A DNA stretch of 8,080 nucleotides from a bacterium. Its GTDB lineage: Bacteria > Patescibacteriota > Minisyncoccia > UBA6257 > GWB1-50-10. This document shows positions 1 to 5,818 of this stretch, in pieces. The position numbers and the translations under genes are program-made. How positions within the stretch are numbered: the stretch's first letter is position 1; every line of letters begins with the position of its first letter. Below the pieces are notes generated by a model. It did not search any database. It was given only the letters and a program-made list of their open reading frames with translations, and was not told the origin of the DNA. Location: NCBI GenBank assembly GCA_021791135.1, contig JAJYXD010000074.1:1-8080 (forward strand), given 5' to 3'.

Positions 1-1
1 G

Positions 2-739
2 AAAATTGAAGGGATAGGAAAATATACCTTCTCCCTTTCTTACTCTGATAAGAAAATAGGGGAAGATCTCGCGAAGCAGATGAGCTCATATAAGAGAGTT
101 GCAATCATCACCGAGCAAAACGATTACAATATCGGCATTAGGGACACATTTCTGAATGAACTGAAACAATCACCCTCAGCGACTGTAGTAGCAAATGAAA
201 CTTTTCCTAAGGGTGCTTCGGATTTCAGGAATACGCTTGAAAAAGTACGACAGGCCAGCCCCGATGCCATACTCCTTAATCCTAATGTAGGAGTGACGGC
301 GGAAAATCTTCTTCGGCAGATGGCGGAGATGAAAATGTGGACTGGGTATAAGCTTTTTGGACAATTTGCGTATCTTCTCGACCCGGCACGTGCTTCTGCA
401 GGAAAGTTTTCGGAAGGGATGATAATTATCGATGCACCGAACGTGAATTCTCAAGAATTGCTCGCCGAAGAAGACGCTATTAAGAAAGATCAGGGTGGTA
501 CATTGGATAATCTCGGGCATTATTACACCGCTTCCACGCTTGATGCGATTAACCTTATTACAGGTTTAATTGCGAAAGACGGGAATGATACTTCGAACAT
601 ACAGGACGAACTCTCGAGTGGTAAGTTTAAAGGATATATTGGTGATATTGAATTCGACGGCCACAACTTTGTGCGACTTACCTTGAGCGGCAAGTATGTA
701 GTTCAAAACGGGAAGGCGGTTCTTCAGTCCGAACAATAA
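2..739 (+). CDS. ABC importer extracellular substrate-binding protein, LivK/LivJ type (5' end missing)
   Basis: This is the C-terminal part (about 245 residues) of a type I periplasmic-binding-fold protein of the Leu/Ile/Val receptor family. It captures an amino acid or small amide outside the membrane and hands it to the permeases. The frame is open from base 2, so the ATG at 80 is internal and not the start; about 120-150 N-terminal residues lie upstream. Family features seen are the strand-loop VAIITEQNDYNIG (typical 'D..YG.G' position), the helix-strand DAILLNP, the hinge-region GHYYTASTLDAINL (compare 'Y.A..YDAV..L'), and the near-C-terminal GYIGDIEFDGHNF, like the usual 'G.i.FD..G'. The next gene starts 18 bases after the stop and encodes the cognate permease, which supports the LIV assignment. 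The ligand cannot be read from the sequence; urea, amides or other amino acids remain possible. Signal peptide and lipobox lie outside the window. Confidence 0.85.
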   Translation, partial: KIEGIGKYTFSLSYSDKKIGEDLAKQMSSYKRVAIITEQNDYNIGIRDTFLNELKQSPSATVVANETFPKGASDFRNTLEKVRQASPDAILLNPNVGVTAENLLRQMAEMKMWTGYKLFGQFAYLLDPARASAGKFSEGMIIIDAPNVNSQELLAEEDAIKKDQGGTLDNLGHYYTASTLDAINLITGLIAKDGNDTSNIQDELSSGKFKGYIGDIEFDGHNFVRLTLSGKYVVQNGKAVLQSEQ

Positions 740-740
740 A

Positions 741-772
741 GTAAGATTTGAGCTTACATGGCACAAATCTTG
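741..772 (+). promoter_or_regulatory. Possible RNA hairpin enclosing the livH start codon
   Basis: AAGATTTG (743-750) is perfectly complementary to CAAATCTT (764-771), leaving a 13-base loop that contains the livH ATG (758-760). A competing shorter pairing, GTAAG (741-745) with CTTAC (753-757), would fold just before the ATG. The intergenic gap has no Shine-Dalgarno match. It may tune livH translation relative to the binding protein. An 8-bp inverted repeat is expected by chance in a window this size, so support is weak. Confidence 0.2.
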
Positions 773-1624
773 ATCTATGGTTTTGTCACGGGAACGCAAG
801 TGCTGTTACTAGCACTTGCGCTTTTCCTTGTTTATGCAGTTAGTAAAGTTCAGAATTTTGCCTTAGGCGCGATGGGTGCTGGAGCTGCATATACTCTCTA
901 TTCAGGAATTACGAGTCATCTACCAATTCTTCTAACCATCCTCCTGACTCTCGTTACCGCGGTGCTCCTTGGGGTTATGAACTTTTTTCTCAATGAACCA
1001 CTTACCAAGAAACATGAATACCTCCTCGCACTTCTTACGAGTTTTTCTTTTGCAATAGTGCTTGAATCACTTATTTCAATCGTTTTCGGTACCGACGGGA
1101 AGAATCTGACTTCCGGGGTGCTCTCTGTTTTTAAAATCGGCGCACTCCAAGTTCCGATCCCAGGGCTTGTCACTGTATATCTAGGAGTTTTTGTCGCAGT
1201 CATTGCTGTCATTTTTCTCAGATATACTTCTTGGGGAAGGACACTAAGGGCAATTGCCGAAAATTCTTCTTCAACCGAAGGACTCGGTGTTAACTCGCGG
1301 AAAGTGCGCTTTTTTGTGTATATAGTTGCGAGTATCGTTGCCGGTATGATTGTGATTCTTGTCGGTCTCAATACCGCACTTACGCCGACAATGGGATTTC
1401 AGCTTGTTATTATGGCGTTTATTGCTTTTCTTGTTGGGGGAGTATCAGATATCAAAGGAACAATAATAGCCTCATATCTTGTAACACTCATTCCCGAGTC
1501 TATAATGGGTTCTCTCCAAGGTGTTTCCTCGAACTGGAAGATGGTTTTGGTGTTTGTGGTTGCGTTTGTGCTTCTTGCGTTCCGTCCGAATGGTCTCTTC
1601 AGTTATAAGCAGAGGGAAGGTTAA
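758..1624 (+). CDS. livH: Branched-chain amino acid ABC transporter permease, LivH type
   Basis: One of the two membrane subunits of the LIV importer. At 288 residues it has the usual family length and is almost entirely hydrophobic, with about eight predicted membrane spans. The cytoplasmic coupling region is recognisable at residues 160-184: GRTLRAIAEN followed by GLGVNSRKVR, matching the LivH pattern 'GR..RA.AE......LGI....V' that docks on the ATPase. Residues 221-235 (FIAFLVGGVSDIKGT) keep the family's glycine-containing loop, and the end LLAFRPNGLF (272-281) matches the usual 'l.lRP.GL.G' terminus. The N-terminal region VSKVQNFALGAMGAGAAY resembles the conserved 'in.AhG.....gAy' segment with a less usual NFALGA. 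The start is ATG 758, with no Shine-Dalgarno sequence. It follows the binding-protein gene by 18 bases and precedes livM by 8. LivH is chosen over LivM from the 'RA.AE' box and the RPNGLF end. Confidence 0.9.
   Translation: MAQILIYGFVTGTQVLLLALALFLVYAVSKVQNFALGAMGAGAAYTLYSGITSHLPILLTILLTLVTAVLLGVMNFFLNEPLTKKHEYLLALLTSFSFAIVLESLISIVFGTDGKNLTSGVLSVFKIGALQVPIPGLVTVYLGVFVAVIAVIFLRYTSWGRTLRAIAENSSSTEGLGVNSRKVRFFVYIVASIVAGMIVILVGLNTALTPTMGFQLVIMAFIAFLVGGVSDIKGTIIASYLVTLIPESIMGSLQGVSSNWKMVLVFVVAFVLLAFRPNGLFSYKQREG
795..820 (+). repeat. 10-bp perfect inverted repeat (hairpin) inside the 5' end of livH
   Basis: CGCAAGTGCT (795-804) and AGCACTTGCG (811-820) are exact reverse complements separated by six bases. 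With a G-U pair the RNA stem would be 11 bp with a 4-base loop, and it is followed by the T-rich CTTTTCCTTG. It covers livH codons 13-21, which encode leucine/alanine-rich membrane sequence. Its strength and position, directly after the binding-protein gene, suggest a transcript-stabilising or attenuating hairpin, but coding constraint alone could also have produced it. Confidence 0.45.
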
Positions 1625-1632
1625 AAAATACT

Positions 1633-2487
1633 ATGGGTTACTTCTACACTCAAATCGCACGATTTCTGGAGAATGTTGTTGTTGAAACAGGACAACACCT
1701 TGCAATGTCCGTTGCAGGAATTCTTTTTCTTGGTTTTCCAGTGTCATTTTCATTGGGTGCGTACACATTCGCTATTTTAGAGGAGAATGGAATTTCGATG
1801 GCGCTAGCAGTCACTGGAGCACTACTTTCCTCTTCGGTACTAGGCGTTCTTTTCGCATTACTATATCGGCGTCTCTCGAATGATAGTTTTGCGGTATTCT
1901 CTCTTGCGAGTGTTCTTGCGTTTGATGCAGTACTTCGTTCTTGGGATTCTTTGACTGGTGGTGTACTCGGTATCTCTGGTGTTCCAAGGCCAGCATTTCT
2001 TTCCAGTTTCTTAGCGCTTGTACTTCTGCAAACAGTCATAGCCACCCTCTTTCTTCTTTTTGAATATATCGTGTTGCATTCCTCTTTAGGACGTTCCCTT
2101 CAAGCACACAAGGAGAGTAAAACATTTCTCGATTCACTTGGGGTACATTCGAAAAATGTAGGCTCTCTGGCTATTATCTTTGCGTCTTTCTCTGGTGCGG
2201 TGGGGGGCATAATAACGATTTGGAGGATTCAGTTTCTTGATCCTACTTTCGGAGGGATTCCAATGCTTCTTATTATGCTCTCAATGAGTATTCTTGCCAT
2301 GAAACCACGTGTGTTCTGGATGTTTAGTACTGTTCTTTTTATCACACTTCTTCCAGAAGTTCTGAGACTATTTCCCTTCCCTTCGAGTATCATCGGGCAT
2401 CTTCGTCTTCTCTTATACTCAGTATTCCTGATTCTCCTTGTGAATAAACTATCGTCTGGTTATACTTCTGAAAAACGATTCGTATAG
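1633..2487 (+). CDS. livM: Branched-chain amino acid ABC transporter permease, LivM type (divergent)
   Basis: Second membrane subunit of the importer, 284 residues and strongly hydrophobic throughout. The LivM-type signature SLTGGVLGISGVPRP (residues 106-120) matches the family pattern 'lTGG..Gl.GiP.p', and the ATPase-coupling box GRSLQAHKES with SLGVHSKNV (153-176) matches 'GRal.A.r......lG'. A span after this, IIFASFSGAVGGIITIW (181-197), fits 'fa.sa..aGlaGal.a'. The usual glycine-rich loop that follows ('GG.Gs..Gp..Ga') is absent: here the sequence is SILAMKPRVFWMFSTVLF (219-236), although the next segment LLPEVLRLF is typical. The C-terminus after KLSSGYTSE is short and charged. It starts 8 bases after livH and ends 6 bases before the ATPase gene, so the three are almost certainly one transcript. 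The start ATG 1633 is preceded by an A-rich run; a GGGAAGG sits about 12 bases away, which is long for a ribosome site. Confidence 0.85.
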   Translation: MGYFYTQIARFLENVVVETGQHLAMSVAGILFLGFPVSFSLGAYTFAILEENGISMALAVTGALLSSSVLGVLFALLYRRLSNDSFAVFSLASVLAFDAVLRSWDSLTGGVLGISGVPRPAFLSSFLALVLLQTVIATLFLLFEYIVLHSSLGRSLQAHKESKTFLDSLGVHSKNVGSLAIIFASFSGAVGGIITIWRIQFLDPTFGGIPMLLIMLSMSILAMKPRVFWMFSTVLFITLLPEVLRLFPFPSSIIGHLRLLLYSVFLILLVNKLSSGYTSEKRFV

Positions 2488-2493
2488 ACATAT

Positions 2494-3252
2494 ATGGAAG
2501 ACAAAACAAAACAATTTCTCTCGGTTGAGCATCTACATGTACGAATTGGGAAGAGACCCATCCTTCACGATATTTCGTTTGAAATTCAGAAAGGAGAAAT
2601 AGTCGGTGTGATCGGACCTAATGGATGCGGGAAAACAACGCTCCTGAACGCTCTTTCCGGGTTTCTTCCTTTGGAAGAGGGGATCATCACGTTTCAAGGA
2701 AAGGACATAATGGATGTGGAGGCGTACGTTCGAGCCCGTCTCGGAATAAATCGGAGTTTTCAGCATGCGGGCGTATTCCGGGACATGACGGTAGAAGAGA
2801 ATCTTATGATCGCAATAGAGCGCGCCGAACAATGTCCCTGGTGGTGGGCTTTCTCTTCAAGATATCGGAAGAAGATGGATGCGGAGATCAGGGAGGCCCT
2901 CGAAGACGTCGATCTTCTGCCCCACAAGAATTTGATTGCGGGACTGCTCTCGGGAGGGCAACTGCGACTTCTCGAGCTTACTCGTCTTCGTCTCTCGAAG
3001 GGAAACCTGCTTTTAATAGACGAACCGACGGCGGGTGTCGCTCCGATTTTAAAAAGTAAACTCTCGGAAATTATAAGAAAACTCGTGAAGGAACACGGAC
3101 ACACCGCGATTATCGTGGAGCATGATTTGAAGTTCCTTTTTGATATTGCGGATCGCGTCATCGTGCTTGTGGACGGAGAGAAATATCTCGAAGGAATTCC
3201 GAGTGAGATACGAAATGATGAGCGATTGAAGAAAGTTTATTTTGGAGAATAA
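2494..3252 (+). CDS. livG: Branched-chain amino acid ABC transporter ATP-binding protein, LivG type
   Basis: Cytoplasmic ATPase that powers the LivH/LivM channel. The 252-residue length is normal for LivG, and all nucleotide-binding motifs are present in order: Walker A GPNGCGKTT (41-49), Q-loop RSFQHAGVF (87-95), ABC signature LSGGQ (152-156), Walker B LLLIDEP (172-178), and the switch histidine in IIVEHD (206-211, His210). LivG rather than LivF is favoured by the 'R.FQ...lFr.mTV.EN' stretch (87-103), the aromatic insert QCPWWWAFSSRY after it, and the EHDLKFLFDIADR segment. The end VYFGE resembles the usual 'yLG.' end. After DEPTAGV the usual 'LNP.E' is replaced by APILKS. GC content rises along the gene (sampled lines about 48% near 2701 and 58% near 2941). 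The next gene is convergent, so no LivF partner follows. It may pair with an ATPase encoded upstream or elsewhere, or act as a homodimer; the sequence cannot decide. Confidence 0.9.
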   Translation: MEDKTKQFLSVEHLHVRIGKRPILHDISFEIQKGEIVGVIGPNGCGKTTLLNALSGFLPLEEGIITFQGKDIMDVEAYVRARLGINRSFQHAGVFRDMTVEENLMIAIERAEQCPWWWAFSSRYRKKMDAEIREALEDVDLLPHKNLIAGLLSGGQLRLLELTRLRLSKGNLLLIDEPTAGVAPILKSKLSEIIRKLVKEHGHTAIIVEHDLKFLFDIADRVIVLVDGEKYLEGIPSEIRNDERLKKVYFGE

Positions 3253-3264
3253 TTCTTATTCTCC
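3244..3264. terminator. Perfect palindromic hairpin over two convergent stop codons; possible bidirectional terminator
   Basis: GGAGAATAA (3244-3252) and TTATTCTCC (3256-3264) are exact reverse complements around the 3-base loop TTC. The left arm holds the livG stop TAA and the right arm holds the PEGA gene's TAA on the other strand, so both proteins end Gly-Glu encoded by the same nine bases. The stem has 9 bp but is AT-rich, and neither strand has a clear T-run right after it. It could terminate or insulate both transcripts, or stabilise both 3' ends. Confidence 0.35.
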
Positions 3265-4677
3265 CAGCGTCGTCTCGACGAGCGTGCCGTCGTTTTTGAG
3301 AAGATAAAGCGTCGTTCCGAGAGGAACGGTTTTTTTGACGGTCTCCGCGAGCTTGTGAATATTCACGGGAGCCCTTTCCTCGAGTTCGGAAAGAAAAAGT
3401 ATGCCGTTACTCGTGGTGACTGCTCCATAGTTGGGAAAGTCGCTGAGCCAGAAGAACGATTCGGGAACTGTACCCTTGGGAAGCGCGACGCTCCAGGTCG
3501 TTCCTTCGGTAATGTCGATATCGCTGTGATAGTCCTTCAGTGCATACATTCCGAGCGATCCGTCGTTTCTGATAAACGCCATGCGCTCTTCGCCGGAAGA
3601 GAGAAAATATGATTTTACATTTTCCGCAATCGTGGAAGTGGCGCGTGAACCGGTGTCGTATCGAACGAGTTCGCCGCTTTCTTTCAGAACGAATACCGTA
3701 TCTCCGCTCGGACTTGTTGTCATTTCTTTCGCGTGAGTAAGGGAGAGGGGATACTGGTTTATAGTTTGAAGGAGAAGATTAAAGACAGAAAGTACTCCTT
3801 TGTTATCGAGAAGCAAGGCTTCGTTGTCGCTTACCGCCGCGGAGACGGTAGAAGACGCGGAGAGGAGTCTTTTAAGACGCGTTCGTTTTATGTCGAGAGA
3901 GAAGAGATTTTTCGGCGTTGCGATAAGAAGCTTTGAGCCACTGAAGGGATGAAACAGGATGGTTTGTATGGGCTCAGCCTTCGTAAGGTTCAAGGTGCCC
4001 GTCTCAAGTGAAGTGAAAAGGGAGGAAAGATTCGTGGGGGTTTCAGGGTCATCGAGATCGATCAGGAAATAAGTATTTCCGCTCTTAGTAACGACGAGAT
4101 TCGAGTTTTCGTCGCTCGCCGCGACCGTGTTTCCTCGGAGTGTGACGCCGTCGAAATGAAGCGTACGATCGGGGTAAAGGAGTACCGCGCCTTTATTTGT
4201 CATCCAAAAATCGGATATGGGATCCTGAAGCACGTTTTTGAATGTGGAGGTGGCGGGCCAAAGTTCGATGTGCGTTGCGGCGGTTACCACTCCCGATTGT
4301 ACGTCGAGGTTCTTTTCCCACGTCTCGTATCCTTCTTTCCGGAGTTCGAGATGATATGCGCCGGGGCGAAGGTCGGTAATGAGAACGCTTGGGATTACGA
4401 ATCCCCGGGAAATCTCCTTCGGCTTTCCGTTGAGGAATAGAGCGGCATCCGAAGGATTAAACTTGAGGAAGAGGGCTCCGGTTTTTACGAATTGAAGATT
4501 ATAGAAATCGAAGGTAAGGCCCTGCGCCGTTATGAGAAGATAGGCGCCGAGTACCAAAAATACAAGGATAAAGAAGTAGAAGAGGATTCTCCGTAGTATC
4601 GTGCTCATCCCCCACATAACTTGTTTATAAAGCCGCCCATTTTTGTTTTTTGTTGTGTTTAAAAGCAAGCCCCCCAT
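3256..4677 (-). CDS. Membrane-anchored PEGA-domain protein, function unknown
   Basis: A 473-residue protein in its longest form. A basic patch (RR, 29-30) leads into one hydrophobic span (about 31-52), after which the chain is probably extracellular. Residues about 66-140 form a PEGA domain, a small beta-sandwich known from surface-layer-associated and cell-surface proteins; visible landmarks are GALFLKFNPSDAALFLNGK (67-85), LRPGAYHLELRKEGYETW (103-120) and the closing THIELWP. Residues about 150-470 are rich in short strands with repeated turn motifs (NKGAVL, DNKGVLSVF, SGELVRYD, NDGSLGMY, SNGILFLS, NDGTLVE), suggesting a divergent beta-propeller. No catalytic motif is recognised. The start is uncertain: Met24 (base 4608) directly precedes the usual 'RR + membrane span' N-terminus and has GGGGG just before it, so it is at least as likely as ATG 4677. 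It is transcribed alone, divergent from mreB and convergent with livG. Membrane topology plus PEGA suggest a cell-envelope role; this is inference. Confidence 0.8.
   Translation of the reverse strand: MGGLLLNTTKNKNGRLYKQVMWGMSTILRRILFYFFILVFLVLGAYLLITAQGLTFDFYNLQFVKTGALFLKFNPSDAALFLNGKPKEISRGFVIPSVLITDLRPGAYHLELRKEGYETWEKNLDVQSGVVTAATHIELWPATSTFKNVLQDPISDFWMTNKGAVLLYPDRTLHFDGVTLRGNTVAASDENSNLVVTKSGNTYFLIDLDDPETPTNLSSLFTSLETGTLNLTKAEPIQTILFHPFSGSKLLIATPKNLFSLDIKRTRLKRLLSASSTVSAAVSDNEALLLDNKGVLSVFNLLLQTINQYPLSLTHAKEMTTSPSGDTVFVLKESGELVRYDTGSRATSTIAENVKSYFLSSGEERMAFIRNDGSLGMYALKDYHSDIDITEGTTWSVALPKGTVPESFFWLSDFPNYGAVTTSNGILFLSELEERAPVNIHKLAETVKKTVPLGTTLYLLKNDGTLVETTLGE
3276..3297 (+). terminator. 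Candidate rho-independent terminator for the liv operon
   Basis: CGACG (3276-3280) pairs with CGTCG (3288-3292) across a 7-base loop and is followed directly by five T residues (3293-3297). It lies 24 bases past the livG stop on the plus strand, where a terminator would be expected. The stem is short, and the bases also encode the C-terminus of the convergent PEGA protein, so it may be coincidental. Confidence 0.3.
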
Positions 4678-4698
4678 TTCCTACTTGTGTTATGTGAG

Positions 4699-4733
4699 GG
4701 ACTCATTCGTGTATCACTATACTGAAAGAGTCC
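4699..4733. repeat. 6-bp dyad flanking the divergent promoter region
   Basis: GGACTC (4699-4704) and GAGTCC (4728-4733) form a perfect inverted repeat with a 23-base spacer. It is centred on base 4716, at the edge of the candidate minus-strand -10 box. The half-site spacing of about 29 bp is near three helical turns, so a regulator dimer or tetramer could bind. Six-base arms are short enough to arise by chance. Confidence 0.2.
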
Positions 4734-4744
4734 TTTTGAAGCAA
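4716..4744 (-). promoter_or_regulatory. Candidate sigma-70-type promoter for the PEGA-domain gene
   Basis: Read on the minus strand, TTGCTT (4744-4739) and TATAGT (4721-4716) are separated by exactly 17 bases. The -10 box matches the consensus at 5 of 6 positions and the -35 box keeps the important TTG. Transcription would begin near 4709, about 32 bases before ATG 4677. The plus strand has an overlapping TATACT (4718-4723) but no credible -35 box, so the mreB promoter is not resolved. Confidence 0.4.
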
Positions 4745-4810
4745 CATTCTTCTTGGTTGCATTGGAGGCTATTTTTCGCTAATGTCTATGTATTAGTTGA
4801 CTAAACCTTT

Positions 4811-5818
4811 ATGTTTACGAGAAAGATAGGAATCGACCTTGGAACCACAAATACGCTCGTGTTCCTTCCGAACCGCGGTATCGTAATCAACGAACCGACG
4901 GCGGTTGCGCTTCGAAGGCCCGATAACAGCGTGCTTGCGGTGGGAACGGAAGCGAAAGAAATGGTAGGACGAACACCCGATGACATCGTGACCTACAAGC
5001 CCTTGAAAGACGGCGTGATTGCCGAATATTACATCACGCAGGCGATGTTAAGGTATTTCATCTCAAAGAGCGTCGGTCCTTTCAACGTATTTCGTCCCGA
5101 GGTGGTAATCTCCGTTCCGGCGGGCATCACTTCAACGGAATATCGCGCCGTTATGAACGCGGCGAAGGAAGCGGGAGCGAAAGAAGTATATCTCGTAAAA
5201 GAGCCGCTCCTTGCAGCGCTCGGCGCGGGCATTCCGATTCACTCCGCGGAAGGGAATATGATCGTGAATATAGGCGGCGGTACGACCGAGGTCGCGGTGA
5301 TCTCCTTGGGAGGCATCGTGACATGGGCCAGCGTGCGCGTCGCGGGGAACCGCTTTGATCAGTCGATATCCGATTACGTAAAAAAGAAGTTCGGGCTCGC
5401 GATCGGGGATACCACGGCGGAGAACATCAAGATTTCCATCGGTACGGCGCTTCCGAATCGCATGAAGACAGAGATGAAAATTCGGGGAAGGGATCTCGCA
5501 TCCGGCCTTCCGAAAGACCTTCTTATCAACTCGAACGAGATCGCGGAAGCGGTGAATCCCCATCTCGTGGATATCATGAGTGCGGTACAGTCGGTGTTTA
5601 ACGTGACGCCTCCCGAACTCGCGGCCGATATCATGGAAAAAGGCATTATTCTCTCGGGTGGAAGCGCGCAGTTGAGAGATCTCGAGGAGTTCTTCAAGCG
5701 ATCGCTCGGCGTCGCCGCTTACGTCGCGGAAGAACCCATTTTATGCGTTGCGAAAGGAACCGCCATCATCTTGAATCATCTTGATGTCTACAAACGGACG
5801 CTCCTCAACAAGAAATAA
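4811..5818 (+). CDS. mreB: Rod shape-determining protein MreB (bacterial actin)
   Basis: Actin-fold ATPase that polymerises on the inner membrane face and guides peptidoglycan synthesis. The 335 residues match the usual MreB length. The nucleotide-binding motifs are complete: phosphate-1 GIDLGTTNT (7-15), connect/catalytic segment KEPLLAALGAGIPI (130-143) with Glu131 in the catalytic position, phosphate-2 NIGGGTTEVAVIS (153-165), and adenosine motif IILSGGSAQL (279-288). The segment RFDQSISDYVKKKFGLAIGDTTAENIKISIG (181-211) follows the MreB pattern, distinguishing it from DnaK or FtsA. The first glutamate of the usual 'EEP' is Lys here. A signal or amphipathic N-terminal helix is not obvious; MFTRK begins directly before the first strand. 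The start is ATG 4811 with no Shine-Dalgarno match. It is the first gene of a tight plus-strand cluster, and the next gene overlaps its 3' end by 35 bases. An mreC/mreD partner does not follow as it does in many bacteria. Confidence 0.95.
   Translation: MFTRKIGIDLGTTNTLVFLPNRGIVINEPTAVALRRPDNSVLAVGTEAKEMVGRTPDDIVTYKPLKDGVIAEYYITQAMLRYFISKSVGPFNVFRPEVVISVPAGITSTEYRAVMNAAKEAGAKEVYLVKEPLLAALGAGIPIHSAEGNMIVNIGGGTTEVAVISLGGIVTWASVRVAGNRFDQSISDYVKKKFGLAIGDTTAENIKISIGTALPNRMKTEMKIRGRDLASGLPKDLLINSNEIAEAVNPHLVDIMSAVQSVFNVTPPELAADIMEKGIILSGGSAQLRDLEEFFKRSLGVAAYVAEEPILCVAKGTAIILNHLDVYKRTLLNKK

Noticed and set aside
2625..3059. 144-codon plus-strand frame inside livG
   Set aside because: It is a shifted reading of livG, whose own frame carries every ABC ATPase motif.
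3193..3200. GGAATTCC palindrome near the livG end
   Set aside because: An 8-base palindrome that is ordinary in coding sequence; no flanking symmetry.
3355..4440. Several plus-strand open frames within the PEGA gene
   Set aside because: They are antisense to a long frame with a clear membrane anchor and PEGA domain, and none shows a recognisable motif.
4741..4760. GCAAC/GTTGC hairpin upstream of mreB
   Set aside because: Only 5 bp with a 10-base loop and no T-run. It overlaps the candidate -35 box but is too weak to call a regulatory element.
4753..4796. Possible mreB promoter using TTGGTT or TTGGAG with GCTAAT or TATGTA
   Set aside because: Spacer lengths of about 19 bases and poor -10 or -35 matches give no pairing better than background.
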